Assembly (NCBI GenBank): GCA_046331625.1
Contig: JAXLQL010000030.1
Coordinates: 1-64,000 of the forward strand
Source of the DNA: JAXLQL01 sp046331625
Lineage (GTDB): Bacteria; Acidobacteriota; Terriglobia; Bryobacterales; Bryobacteraceae
Direction: 5' to 3'
DNA length: 64,000 bases
Positions 50,795 through 60,021 of this stretch are shown here, one piece after another; the first letter of the stretch is position 1; every line of letters begins with the position of its first letter. A model generated the notes under the pieces. The model searched no databases. It was not told where the DNA came from and saw only the letters and a list, made by a program, of their open reading frames with translations. Made by a program: the position numbers and the translations under genes.

Positions 50795-51693
50795 CGCAGC
50801 GCAAGACCACGCGAAAGCGTTTCTCCACTTCGACCGTGGCCGGTGATGAGTTCGTTCCATGGCTCGCCGCAACGGGTGAACTGGCGTACTCGCCCGAGTC
50901 GCCGCCGGAACGCGACTACTTTTTTCAATACTCTTGGGTGGTCCCCGGAGTGTTGGTTGACGCAGAGCACAGGCGGCGTCACCACTGGTTCGGCGAGAGC
51001 AGAAAAGACGACCGCAAGGTGCAACTGCTCTTCCGGTTCTGGAATCGTGCCCGGCGCGGCGAGCGCGACGCGTTGTACTTGGCGAACGGAACAGCGCGTC
51101 CAGGCGCCGTCACCGCGCCGATAGCGGCATACCGCCACACAGGGATCGATAAGTATGGCGGAAACGAGCAACGGCTCATCATGCTGCAGCACGGCAGTTA
51201 TTACATCGGCGACCCCGATGGCCAACCCTCGATCGATCGCGGCGAAGCCGTGCTCTACAGAGGAGTCAAGTCCGCGGCAACGTACATGCTCTACAGGCTC
51301 ACCACTCCGGACGTGCGCAAGCGGCTGCTGGAAATCCATGCCCGAACCTTGGCGGATTCGGTCGACTCGTTCAACGCCGTCCACTGTAACCTGAGGCGAT
51401 GTGAGACGGGGATGTTCAACGATGGGAGCTTCGTCTTCGACGACCATTGCCGGGAAGCGGGACTCGATCCGAAGAACCCTGAAATTCGATCGATCCTCTA
51501 TTCCGGATACGCGCTCGAAGAATGGTGCGCCTGGCGCAAGTTCGGACCCAACTACGTGAAGTTTCGAACGCCGCTGACAAACCTCCGCATCACCACTTTC
51601 GTCTGCGGCGAAACCGAGGTCAAAGTGGTCGACCCGAACGAGCTCCACGTCACTGAAGCAATTGGCTGCACGGTGCGCGAAGTCCAAGTTTGA
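50791..51693 (+). CDS. Uncharacterised protein, possible ADP-ribosyltransferase-like fold
   Basis: 300 aa from TTG 50791, in a TTGA overlap with the oxygenase stop. No family is recognised with confidence. Visible features: WVVPGVLVDAEHRRRHHWFGESRKDDRK, a central RGEAVLYRGVKSAATYMLYRL, and near the end FRTPLTNLRITTFVCGETEVKVVDP. The order YRG … T-P/S-T … GETEV resembles the R-S-E arrangement of ADP-ribosyltransferases, but the resemblance is weak. Tight coupling to the oxygenase suggests the two act together or one modifies the other. Function is not assigned. Confidence 0.5.
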   Translation: MTQRKTTRKRFSTSTVAGDEFVPWLAATGELAYSPESPPERDYFFQYSWVVPGVLVDAEHRRRHHWFGESRKDDRKVQLLFRFWNRARRGERDALYLANGTARPGAVTAPIAAYRHTGIDKYGGNEQRLIMLQHGSYYIGDPDGQPSIDRGEAVLYRGVKSAATYMLYRLTTPDVRKRLLEIHARTLADSVDSFNAVHCNLRRCETGMFNDGSFVFDDHCREAGLDPKNPEIRSILYSGYALEEWCAWRKFGPNYVKFRTPLTNLRITTFVCGETEVKVVDPNELHVTEAIGCTVREVQV

Positions 51694-51720
51694 CTGGGTC
51701 GCCCGCTATCCTGATCTGAG

Positions 51721-52236
51721 ATGAACCCGCTAGGTCTCGAGCTCACCGTTCTCACGGCCATGATCGCCCCCGCCGTGCTGATCTCGGCTTGCGGACCACT
51801 CCTGCTCTCCACCACCATCCGCTTCGGCCGCGTGGTGGATCGCGTGCGCGTGCTCTCCGCTCTGGTGGAAGATCTCGCCCACGGCCGTGCCGCGCAGGAG
51901 CACGCCGAAGAGAAGATCTCTCTCTACTTCGATCAACTGGATGCGCAGTCTGAACGGGCGCGGTTGCTGCAGCGGGCTCTGCGGAGCATCTATTCCGCGC
52001 TCGGCATGTTCATCGCCGCCAGCCTCACTATCGGACTGCTTGCCGTCGCGGCACGGCGCCTCGATTGGATTCCCGTGGTGATCGGCCTCTCCGGCACTAT
52101 CTTCCTCTTCTACGGCGCCGTCTTGCTGATCCACGAATCGCGGCTGGGCTACGAGTCCATGACGCATGAACTCGACGTGATGCGCAAGCTGGTGCATCGG
52201 CAGTTGCCGGCGCAGATGCGCGAGCTGAAGCAGTAA
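51721..52236 (+). CDS. DUF2721 family membrane protein
   Basis: 171 aa with an N-terminal hydrophobic helix (LTVLTAMIAPAVLISACGPLLLS), a charged cytoplasmic helix (RFGRVVDRVRVLSALVEDL … RARLLQRALRSIYSAL) and two further membrane helices (MFIAASLTIGLLAVAA, VVIGLSGTIFLFYGAVLLIHES). This is the DUF2721 layout. Function unknown. Its stop is one base from the stop of the convergent efflux gene. Confidence 0.85.
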   Translation: MNPLGLELTVLTAMIAPAVLISACGPLLLSTTIRFGRVVDRVRVLSALVEDLAHGRAAQEHAEEKISLYFDQLDAQSERARLLQRALRSIYSALGMFIAASLTIGLLAVAARRLDWIPVVIGLSGTIFLFYGAVLLIHESRLGYESMTHELDVMRKLVHRQLPAQMRELKQ

Positions 52237-52237
52237 C

Positions 52238-55200
52238 TCATATGCCCGCTTCGTCGCGAACCCTGGGCTTGAACCAAGGATAAAGCGCAAGCGGCAGAAG
52301 CAGGCGTGAGCAGCGTGCTGGTTCGAGGCCGCCCATCACCACCGACGCCAGCGGACGCTGCACTTCGGATCCGGTAGAAGTGGACAGCGCCATGGGCAGG
52401 AATCCGAGGCTCGCCACCAGTGCGGTCATCAGCACCGGACGCAACCTCTGCGACGCTCCCCGATGTACGGCTTCGTCGAGCGGCATGCCGGCTTGGTAGA
52501 GCCGGTTCACGGAACTCACCAGCACGATTCCGTTCAACACCGCGACGCCGAACAACGCAATGAATCCGACTGAAGCCGAGAGGTTGAGGTTGAGCTGCCG
52601 CGCCCACAACGCGGCGATCCCGCCCACCAACGCGAACGGAACGTTGAGCAGGATCAGCAGCGCTTGCCGGATGCTGTGGAACGTGGCAAACAGGATTCCG
52701 AAAATGATGGTGGCCGTGAGCGGCAGCACCAGCATCAGCCGCTTCTGCGCGCGCTCTTGATTTTCGAATTGCCCGCCGTAGTCGATCCAATAGCCGGGCG
52801 GCAGCTTCACTTGCGACTCCATGCGCCGCTGCACTTCGGCGACGAACGAGCCGAGATCGCGGCCGCGAACATTGGCCTGCACCACGATGCGCCGCTGGCC
52901 GTTCTCGCGATTGATCACTTCGGGTCCGCGAGTCACGCGCACTTTGGCGATCTGCCCCAGGCGAACGGTCTCGCCGCCGGGCGCGGTGAGAAGCAGGTCG
53001 CGAATGGCGTCGAGATCGCGGCGGTAGCGGTCCGGCAGGCGCAGCACGATATCGAATCGGCGCTGATTGTCGATCAGCGTCGAGACGTCTTTGCCGCCTA
53101 CCACCACTTCCATGAGATCGCGCACGTCGGCGATGTTGAGGCCATAGCGGGCGAGCGCGGCGCGGTCCGGCTCGATCATGAGCTCGGCAACGCCCGAAAT
53201 CACTTCCATCTGCGCATCGGCCGCGCCCGGAGTCGACGAAACGACGCGCAGGCTCCGCTCGGCCATCTGTTCGAGCACGCGCGGATCGTCGCCGAAAATC
53301 TTCACCGCGAGGTCGGCCTTGACGCCCGAGACAACCTCGTCGAGCCGCATCGCCATCGGTTGTGTGAAGCTGAACGCCATGCCGGTGATCGGCTGCAGCG
53401 CCTTGTCCATCGCCTCGATCAACTCTTCTTTCGTGTGGAAGCGGGTCCACTGATCCTTGTGCTTGAGCAGCACGTACACGTCGCCCTGATAGATGCCCAT
53501 CGCCTCGGTGGCGAGATCCGGCCGGCCGATCTTGGTGACGATGCTCGACACTTCCGGAAACGCCATCAGCGTCTGCTCCACGCGCTGGCTCATGGCCACG
53601 CTCTCGGTGAGCGAGATCCCGGGCAGCTTGCGGCTCTCGATGAGAATCGAGCCTTCGTCGAGCTTCGGCATGAACTCGGTTCCGATGAAGCCCAGAGACC
53701 CGAGCGCCACCGTCACGCAAACCACGCCTGCGAGCACGGCCATGATGCGGTGGCGAATCACCAGTGACAAGGCTGAATCGTAGATGCCCTGCAGGAATTC
53801 GAACCACCGGCTCCCGTGCTCCTTCATCGGCTTCCGCAAGGCCACCGTGGTGGCGGCGGGCACGGCGAACAAAGCCAGCAACAGCGACCCCACCAGCGCC
53901 GAGCATACCGTGATCGCCATCGGCCGGAACATGCGCCCCTCGAGCCCTTCCAGCAGAAAAATCGGCAGGTACACAGCCACGATGATCGCTACGCCGAATA
54001 GGATCGGACGGGCTACTTCATGCGCCGCTTCGCGAATCCGCCGGGCCGCGTCAAACGGACCGTCCTCCTGGTGCGAGAGCCGCCGCACGGCGTTCTCCAT
54101 CATCACCACCGCGCCGTCCACGATCATGCCGAAGTCCACCGCGCCGAGGCTCATCAGGTTCGCCGTCACGCCGAACGCGCGCATGCCGATGAAGCCCGCC
54201 AGCATCGATACCGGAATGACACTCGCCACGATCAGCCCCGCGCGCACATTGCCGAGGAACACCATCAGGATGACCACCACCAGCAGGCCGCCTTCGAGCA
54301 GGTTGTTGCGCACCGTGCGGATCGTGGCGTCGATCACGTCTGACTGATCGTAGAAAGGCTCCACCTTCACGCCGCTGGGCAGACGCAGCGCGGCGAGCTT
54401 CACCTTCACGCGGTCGAGGACGCGCTTGCCGTTCTCGCCCTTGAGCATGATCGTCATGCCGGAAACAGTCTCGCCCTTGCCATCCCGCGACACCGCGCCT
54501 TGCCGCGGCATCGGGCGGAGCTTCACTTCCGCTACGTCGCGCAACAACACGGGCGTGCCTTGGCGAGCCAACACAACAACGCGTTCGATGTCCGGAATCT
54601 CGCGCAGCCGCCCCAAACCGCGCACGGTGTACTGCTCCGAACCGTGCTCGATGAAGCCGCCGCCGAAGTTCTCGTTGTTGTCGCGGACCCGTTCGTACAA
54701 ATCGCGCAGCGTGAGGTTGTAGCGCTTCAACGCCATCGGATCGGCTTCGATGTGATATTGCCGCGTTTCGCCGCCCCACGTGTTCACTTCGTTGATGCCC
54801 GGCACCGTGCGCAACTGGTTCTTGATCTGCCACTCCTGGAGCGTCTTCATCTCCATCGCCGACAGCGGACCAGCGAGCGTGTACTGGTAAATCTCGCCGA
54901 ACGCGGTGGCCACCGGACCGAGCGACGGCTTCACCGCCTCCGGCAGCCTGCTCCGCACCTCCTGGATGCGCTCGTTGATGAGCTGCCGTGCAAAGTAGGT
55001 GTTGACCGAATCCTCGAACACGATGGTGACCATCGACAGCCCGAGCTTCGAGATGGACCGGATGCCTTCGTTTCGCGGCAGCCCCATCACCGACGTTTCG
55101 ATCGGATAGGTGACCAGCATCTCCACCTCGGCCGGGCTCATCGACGGGCACTCGGTGATCACGGTCACCTGGTTATTGGTCAGATCGGGAAACGCGTCGA

Positions 55201-55306
55201 TCGGAATATCGAGCAGCGCGAAGGTTCCGTAGCCGATCAGCGCGGCAACGGCGAGAAGCACGGCGAAGCGGTTGTCGAGCGCCGCATCGATCAAGCGAGC
55301 CAGCAT
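52238..55306 (-). CDS. Heavy-metal efflux RND transporter (CzcA/CusA family)
   Basis: 1022 aa from ATG 55306 (MLARLIDAALDNRFAVLL), ten bases after the adaptor stop; the longer frame upstream overlaps the adaptor gene. Inner-membrane proton-driven pump: IPIDAFPDLTNNQVTVITE at the N-terminus, DFGMIVDGAVVMMENAVRRL in TM4 (the proton relay of the heavy-metal branch), PIFLLEGLEGRMFRPM, and GFIALFGVAVLNGIVL in TM10. Near the C-terminus the expected GGL-x-TSTLLTLLLLP reads GGLEPARCSRLLLPLAL. The TSTLLT reading is present in another frame, so two compensating one-base indels lie at about 52300-52326. Exports divalent metal or Cu/Ag with CzcB and CzcC. Confidence 0.92.
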   Translation of the reverse strand: MLARLIDAALDNRFAVLLAVAALIGYGTFALLDIPIDAFPDLTNNQVTVITECPSMSPAEVEMLVTYPIETSVMGLPRNEGIRSISKLGLSMVTIVFEDSVNTYFARQLINERIQEVRSRLPEAVKPSLGPVATAFGEIYQYTLAGPLSAMEMKTLQEWQIKNQLRTVPGINEVNTWGGETRQYHIEADPMALKRYNLTLRDLYERVRDNNENFGGGFIEHGSEQYTVRGLGRLREIPDIERVVVLARQGTPVLLRDVAEVKLRPMPRQGAVSRDGKGETVSGMTIMLKGENGKRVLDRVKVKLAALRLPSGVKVEPFYDQSDVIDATIRTVRNNLLEGGLLVVVILMVFLGNVRAGLIVASVIPVSMLAGFIGMRAFGVTANLMSLGAVDFGMIVDGAVVMMENAVRRLSHQEDGPFDAARRIREAAHEVARPILFGVAIIVAVYLPIFLLEGLEGRMFRPMAITVCSALVGSLLLALFAVPAATTVALRKPMKEHGSRWFEFLQGIYDSALSLVIRHRIMAVLAGVVCVTVALGSLGFIGTEFMPKLDEGSILIESRKLPGISLTESVAMSQRVEQTLMAFPEVSSIVTKIGRPDLATEAMGIYQGDVYVLLKHKDQWTRFHTKEELIEAMDKALQPITGMAFSFTQPMAMRLDEVVSGVKADLAVKIFGDDPRVLEQMAERSLRVVSSTPGAADAQMEVISGVAELMIEPDRAALARYGLNIADVRDLMEVVVGGKDVSTLIDNQRRFDIVLRLPDRYRRDLDAIRDLLLTAPGGETVRLGQIAKVRVTRGPEVINRENGQRRIVVQANVRGRDLGSFVAEVQRRMESQVKLPPGYWIDYGGQFENQERAQKRLMLVLPLTATIIFGILFATFHSIRQALLILLNVPFALVGGIAALWARQLNLNLSASVGFIALFGVAVLNGIVLVSSVNRLYQAGMPLDEAVHRGASQRLRPVLMTALVASLGFLPMALSTSTGSEVQRPLASVVMGGLEPARCSRLLLPLALYPWFKPRVRDEAGI

Positions 55307-55316
55307 CGAGGGTCTC

Positions 55317-56552
55317 TCATTCCTCCGCGAGCGCGCTCTTGAGCAAGGCTGATTTGAGTGCGAAGGCTCCACGCGTCACCACCTCATCGCCTTCCTTGAG
55401 TCCATGTACGATCTCGAGCGCGCCTCCGGAACTGCGTCCGGTCTCCACCGTCACCGCCTCGAAGGCGCCACTCCCGCGGCGCACGAACAGCACGGGAGCG
55501 CCCTTCACTTCTTGCAGCGCGGTTTCCTGCACGAACATTGCGGCCCGCTGCCCGGGCAGGCTGAGCGCGGCCTCGGCGTACATCTCCGGCTTCAAGAGTC
55601 CGTTGGTGTTCTGGAGCTCGATGCGCGCCTGGATGGTCCGCGTTGCCGGGTCGAGTTGATCGCCCAGCCGCGAGATGCGTCCGGTGAATGTGCGGCCGGA
55701 GTGCGCCTGCACCGTTACACTGGCGGGCATCCCGATCCGCAACTGCGGAAAATGCTCTTCACCCACGGCGGCGATCATCCACAACGTGCCCAGGTCGGCG
55801 ATCACGAACGCCTCGCCGCCCGGCTGCACCACGCTTCCTTCGGTCACGTTGCGTTGCAGAACCACGCCTCCGGCCCCGGGTGGAACCTTGATGGTAATGA
55901 AGTCCTCGTCGCCATGTTCGGCTCCGGCATGATGCTCGGGCTCGTCCAACTGCACACCGAGGAAATCGATCAGGTGCGTCTTGGTGCGCGTCAACTCGAT
56001 CTCGGCCTGCTCGATCAGTGCGCGCGTGTTCTTCAGTTCGAACTCGGCATGCTCCACTTGTTCGAGAGACGCGGCCTTGAGTTCGTAAAGCTTCTTGGCT
56101 CGATCGCGCACGCGCAGCGCTTGCTCCTCAGTGGCCTTCAAGCGAGCCACTTCCTTCTGCGCCTTCTGATAAGAGGCACGGCCTTCGTGGACATCGTGGC
56201 TATGCATGGCGGCGAGCACTTGGCCCGCGGCAACGTGATCGCCGATATTCACCCGGACCTTGACGATGCGCCCGTCGGTCATCGCGCCTACCTTCCAAGT
56301 GCGCTCTTCGTTCACCACGATGCGGCCCGTGGTGCGGATGGTCTCGGGCACCGATCGAATTGTCACCGCTTCACTCGAGATCCCCGCCTGCTTTTGCGCT
56401 GCCGCGTCGAGCTTCACTTCGCTTGACGAGCCTTCGCTTTTGGGCGGAGCAGCTTCCTTCGGCGGAGCAGTCGCCTCCACCGATCCAGTCGGCTTGGAGC
56501 CGCACGACCACAAGGCAATCAGAGAAGCCAGAGCAACGAACGTCGTCTTCAC
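55317..56552 (-). CDS. RND efflux periplasmic adaptor (CzcB/CusB type) lipoprotein
   Basis: 411 aa. N-terminal lipoprotein signal ending LIALWSCGSK (lipobox Cys), then an alpha-hairpin flanked by barrel-sandwich strands: VKVRVNIGDHVAAGQVLAAM, the coiled hairpin EGRASYQKAQKEVARLKATEEQALR, a His-rich HHAGAEHGDED segment (about 215-225) that may bind metal, and membrane-proximal strands ending TRGAFALKSALL. It bridges CzcA and CzcC. Start overlaps the outer-membrane factor stop (ATGA). Confidence 0.92.
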   Translation of the reverse strand: MKTTFVALASLIALWSCGSKPTGSVEATAPPKEAAPPKSEGSSSEVKLDAAAQKQAGISSEAVTIRSVPETIRTTGRIVVNEERTWKVGAMTDGRIVKVRVNIGDHVAAGQVLAAMHSHDVHEGRASYQKAQKEVARLKATEEQALRVRDRAKKLYELKAASLEQVEHAEFELKNTRALIEQAEIELTRTKTHLIDFLGVQLDEPEHHAGAEHGDEDFITIKVPPGAGGVVLQRNVTEGSVVQPGGEAFVIADLGTLWMIAAVGEEHFPQLRIGMPASVTVQAHSGRTFTGRISRLGDQLDPATRTIQARIELQNTNGLLKPEMYAEAALSLPGQRAAMFVQETALQEVKGAPVLFVRRGSGAFEAVTVETGRSSGGALEIVHGLKEGDEVVTRGAFALKSALLKSALAEE

Positions 56553-57763
56553 GGTTCCACTCCCAGCGCGGTTTCGAGCGCCGCCTCCGCCTGACGGATC
56601 CCGGCCAAGCCCCGCGCCTCCGCCGTGCGAGCTTCAATGCGAATCCGTTGCGCATCCAGCAATCGCAGCAGGTCTGATCCGCCGAGCTTGTACGCGCCTT
56701 CGGCGATGCGATAGGTCTCGTCGGCTTGCGACACCAACGGATGCAGCAACTCCGTCAACTCCCGCCGCCGGATCTCATACTCGGTCCAAGTAGCCTGCAC
56801 CTCGGCGCGAACCACTGCTTCCACCGCGGCCAGGTTCGATTCCGCCACGCGGATCTCGGCGGCCGACGCGGCAATATTGCCCTGATTCTTGTTCATCACC
56901 GGCAGGTCCATTTGAAAGCCGCCCATCACGGTGTTGAACCCCGCCGTGCGCTTGTATCCGAACAACGCGTCATAGTTGGGTCGCGCGTAGGCCGTCTGCA
57001 GCCGTTGGTTGGCGCGAGCTTGCTCCATCGCCGCGCGAGCCAGCTTGACTTCGGTCCGTTGCGCCACGGCCGCATCGGCGTCGCCGGCCAACGCCCGCGA
57101 AGCCGAAGCCTCAACCGAGTCAGTCAGCGTCACCGGCGGGAACTGTGTCTGGCCCATCTCGCGCAGCAATTGGATCCGCGTGCGTTCGCTCTCGAGGTGG
57201 GCGCGGTTGAGATCGATCCGAAGCCGCTGCTGCTCGAGCCTAATGCGGATCAGGTCGGACTCGGCCATCGATCCTTCTTGCACGCGCACCCGATGGTACT
57301 CCACGATGCCATCGAAGTTGCGCACCGCTTCTTCGAGCAACGCCTCGGTGCGGCGAGCGCCAGCGGCGGTCCAGTAGGCGAGCGCCACGCGGCCGGAGAT
57401 CTGCCTCCGCAACAACTCCTGTTCGAGCCCGGCACGTTGCACTCCGGCTGATGCGAAGTCGACGCGGCGCTGGCGTTTCGAGGCAGATTCGAATGTATTC
57501 GACAGATACGCGAAGTGATCCACTTCCTGGCCATACTGCAAGCCCGGTTGCCCCGTGGCGCGCAGATTCTCCACTTGCAGGAACAGCCGTGGGTTCGGAA
57601 GCAGGCCAGCCTGTTGCCGCAGGCCTTCGGTCGCGGCGATGCGTCCGGCGGCGCCCGCCAGCAATGGATGAATATGCAAAGCGCGGTCCACGGCTTCCCG
57701 CCGGCTCAAACTATCCTGCGCAAAGAGCCCCATCGCGCACAGAACGAGCGCGATTTGACCCAC
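56549..57763 (-). CDS. TolC-like outer-membrane efflux protein (CzcC/CusC type)
   Basis: 404 aa from GTG 57763 with a signal sequence (QIALVLCAMGLFAQ). Two outer-membrane-efflux-protein halves of long helices: SRREAVDRALHIHPLLAGAAG with GLLPNPRLFLQVENLR, and LTDSVEASASRALAGDADAAVAQRTEVKLARAAMEQARANQ with a closing EVQATWTEYEIRRRELTELL. First gene of the czcCBA-type operon; 73 bp separate it from the divergent PhzF gene, which must hold both promoters. Confidence 0.9.
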   Translation of the reverse strand: MGQIALVLCAMGLFAQDSLSRREAVDRALHIHPLLAGAAGRIAATEGLRQQAGLLPNPRLFLQVENLRATGQPGLQYGQEVDHFAYLSNTFESASKRQRRVDFASAGVQRAGLEQELLRRQISGRVALAYWTAAGARRTEALLEEAVRNFDGIVEYHRVRVQEGSMAESDLIRIRLEQQRLRIDLNRAHLESERTRIQLLREMGQTQFPPVTLTDSVEASASRALAGDADAAVAQRTEVKLARAAMEQARANQRLQTAYARPNYDALFGYKRTAGFNTVMGGFQMDLPVMNKNQGNIAASAAEIRVAESNLAAVEAVVRAEVQATWTEYEIRRRELTELLHPLVSQADETYRIAEGAYKLGGSDLLRLLDAQRIRIEARTAEARGLAGIRQAEAALETALGVEP

Positions 57764-57836
57764 AACGACCCGTCTAATGGCAATGATCTCCGCTTAGCTT
57801 CAGATTCAAACTCAACACTCAAGGTTACACTGAAAC

Positions 57837-58622
57837 ATGGACATATCGCTGTTTCAGGTGGACGCTTTCTCGTCTCGAGTATTCGGTGGCAATCCGGCTG
57901 CCGTTTGCCCGCTCGATCGCTGGATCCCGGCCAAAATCATGCAGGCGATCGCCGCCGAAAACAATTTGGCCGAAACCGCCTTCTTCGTCAAGACGGGCGA
58001 CGTCTACGAGATCCGCTGGTTCACGCCGGCCGTCGAGATCGACCTGTGTGGCCACGCCACGCTCGCCTCGGCTTACGTACTGTTCGACTACCTGAGCCAC
58101 GGCGGCGATCGCGTCACGTTCCTCAGCAAGAGCGGCGAACTGGCCGTGGACAAGCGTGACGGCCGGCTCTGCCTCGATTTTCCCTCCCGCCCACCGCAAC
58201 GCTGCCAGCCGCATGATCGCCTGATCGACGGCCTTGGTACGCAGCCGCTCGAGGTGCTCGCCGCGAACTACTACATGGCCGTCTATCCGAAAGAAGAAGA
58301 CGTGTGGACCCTCGAACCGAACTTCGACGTGCTGCGTGCGCTCGACCGCGGCGGCATCGTGGTTACCGCGCCAGGCCGCGAGGTCGACTTCGTCTCGCGC
58401 TTCTTCGCGCCCGCATTCGGCATCGATGAAGATCCGGTGACGGGATCGGCGCACTGCCTGTTGATTCCGTATTGGTCGCGGCGGCTGGGCAAGAAAGACA
58501 TGCGCGCCTTGCAGGTCTCGCGGCGGGGCGGCGAGTTGTGGGTCGAAGACCGCGGCGACCGCGTCGGCATCGCGGGTCACGTAACGCCCTATCTGCGCGG
58601 AACCATAACCGTTCCCATCTGA
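57837..58622 (+). CDS. PhzF family isomerase
   Basis: 261 aa. Conserved PhzF elements: FQVDAFSSRVFGGNPAAVCPL at the N-terminus, catalytic Glu in NNLAETAFF (about 45), DLCGHATLASAYVLF and FGIDEDPVTGSAHCLLIPYW near the C-terminus. Members isomerise or epimerise small carboxylic acids; outside phenazine clusters, substrates are unknown. No phenazine genes are near. It stands alone, 43 bp before the DUF2878 gene. Confidence 0.93.
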   Translation: MDISLFQVDAFSSRVFGGNPAAVCPLDRWIPAKIMQAIAAENNLAETAFFVKTGDVYEIRWFTPAVEIDLCGHATLASAYVLFDYLSHGGDRVTFLSKSGELAVDKRDGRLCLDFPSRPPQRCQPHDRLIDGLGTQPLEVLAANYYMAVYPKEEDVWTLEPNFDVLRALDRGGIVVTAPGREVDFVSRFFAPAFGIDEDPVTGSAHCLLIPYWSRRLGKKDMRALQVSRRGGELWVEDRGDRVGIAGHVTPYLRGTITVPI

Positions 58623-58665
58623 AACAATTCCCGACTGAGACGCCGCCCGGCGCATCAGAAGCTCT

Positions 58666-59163
58666 ATGAGGAATGCGCTCAACATCCTCGGATTCCAACT
58701 CGTCTGGTTCGCCTGCGTGCTCTCGGCTGCGGCGGGACAATCGTGGATCGGGTTGTGCGTGTTCGCAGCGGTGATCGGGCTCCATCTGCTGTATTCGTCC
58801 CCGCGAGTGAAAGAGGCGGGACTGTTGATTCTCGCTGCCTGCCTCGGCTTGGTCGTGGAGACCGTGTTGCTCGCGGCCGGAGCGTTCCGCTTTCCATCGG
58901 AGAGCCTGCTGCCGCCCGCGTGGATGATCGCGCTGTGGGTGAACTTCGCCACCACGCTGCGTTACAGCATGCGATGGCTCGAGGGCCGGTACGCACTTGC
59001 CGCGGTGCTCGGCGCCGTAGCCGGACCGCTTGCCTACCTCGGTGGCGCGCGCCTCGGAGCGATCGCCGGAGTGGACTCGGTGTGGCCGATCCTCGTTGCC
59101 TGGGCCGCCATGACGCCATTCCTCGTGTGGATCGCCAAAGGAGTCCAGAAAGGAAACCGATGA
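58666..59163 (+). CDS. DUF2878 family membrane protein
   Basis: 165 aa with five to six hydrophobic helices: LNILGFQLVWFACVLSAAAG, LCVFAAVIGLHLLY, AGLLILAACLGLVVETVLLAAGAF, then LPPAWMIALWVNFATTLRYSMRWL and PLAYLGGARLGAIAG. This is the DUF2878 pattern. The family is found beside DUF1295 and cyclopropane-synthase genes, as here, and is presumed to act in lipid modification. Stop overlaps the next ATG (ATGA). Confidence 0.88.
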   Translation: MRNALNILGFQLVWFACVLSAAAGQSWIGLCVFAAVIGLHLLYSSPRVKEAGLLILAACLGLVVETVLLAAGAFRFPSESLLPPAWMIALWVNFATTLRYSMRWLEGRYALAAVLGAVAGPLAYLGGARLGAIAGVDSVWPILVAWAAMTPFLVWIAKGVQKGNR

Positions 59164-59945
59164 ACTACTGGGTGATTCTCGCGGGGGGCTGGGCCGGCAT
59201 GGCGGTGGCCATGGCGGTTCTGTGGCAGGTGCAGCGGAGCTACGGCAAAGCCGGCATCGTCGATATCCTCTGGGCCGCGGGCGTCGGCGCGCTGGGCATG
59301 GGATTCTCGGCCGTCGGCAGCGGCTATCCGATCCGGCGGCTGCTGATCGGGTTTCTTGCCGGCGCATGGTCCATGCGCCTCTCTACGTACTTGCTCATTC
59401 GTGTTTTAAACATGGCCGAAGATGGGCGTTACGAGGCGATGAAGAAAAAGTGGGGTGACGCCACACAGCGGAACCTCTTCTGGTTTTTCCAGATGCAGGC
59501 GTTCTGGAGCGTCATGTTCGCCGCGCCGATCCTGTTGGCGTCGGGGAATCCGGACATGCCCCTCGACTGGATGGACGCAGCGGGTCTCGCCATCTGGACC
59601 GTTGCCGTGTTCGGAGAAATGATCGCCGATCGCCAATTGGCCGAGTTCCGGGCGCGCCCCGCGAATCGCGGCAAAGTTTGCCAAACCGGCCTTTGGCGAT
59701 ACTCGCGGCATCCCAACTATTTCTTCGAGTGGTTGCATTGGTTCACCTACGTACTGCTCGGGTGGAACGCGCCCTACGGGTGGGCTACTCTCTTCGGTCC
59801 CGCGGTCATGCTGTTGTTCCTGTTCAAAGTCACCGGGATTCCGCCTACCGAAGCCAATGCGCTGGCGAGCCGCGGCGAGGCCTATCGCCGCTATCAGCAG
59901 ACCACCAGCGTGTTCTTCCCTTGGCCGCCCAAGGCAGATGCGTGA
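59160..59945 (+). CDS. DUF1295 (steroid 5-alpha-reductase-like) membrane protein
   Basis: 261 aa from ATG 59160. Integral membrane protein with AGIVDILWAAGVGALGM, YLLIRVLNMAEDGRYEAMKKKWG, FFQMQAFWSVMFAAPILLA and the reductase-like C-terminus GLWRYSRHPNYFFEWLHWF … GIPPTEANALASRGEAYRRYQQTTSVFFPW. The RHPNYFFE motif is typical of DUF1295 and the isoprenylcysteine methyltransferase/steroid-reductase superfamily. Probably reduces or modifies a lipid chain made by the neighbouring methyltransferase. In frame with a longer antisense-like extension that is ignored. Confidence 0.9.
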   Translation: MNYWVILAGGWAGMAVAMAVLWQVQRSYGKAGIVDILWAAGVGALGMGFSAVGSGYPIRRLLIGFLAGAWSMRLSTYLLIRVLNMAEDGRYEAMKKKWGDATQRNLFWFFQMQAFWSVMFAAPILLASGNPDMPLDWMDAAGLAIWTVAVFGEMIADRQLAEFRARPANRGKVCQTGLWRYSRHPNYFFEWLHWFTYVLLGWNAPYGWATLFGPAVMLLFLFKVTGIPPTEANALASRGEAYRRYQQTTSVFFPWPPKADA

Positions 59946-60021
59946 GCGCGGTGCTCTTCGCGCAACTTCGTGATTCCCGCATGCCCCGGCCCGCATCTTC
60001 ACAGACGAGGATGATGACTTC

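Noticed and set aside
52149..53906. 585-aa minus-strand frame inside czcA
   Set aside because: Same strand but different frame from CzcA, Arg-rich, no domains; a frame shadow. Its last part briefly carries the TSTLLT-like reading discussed as compensating indels.
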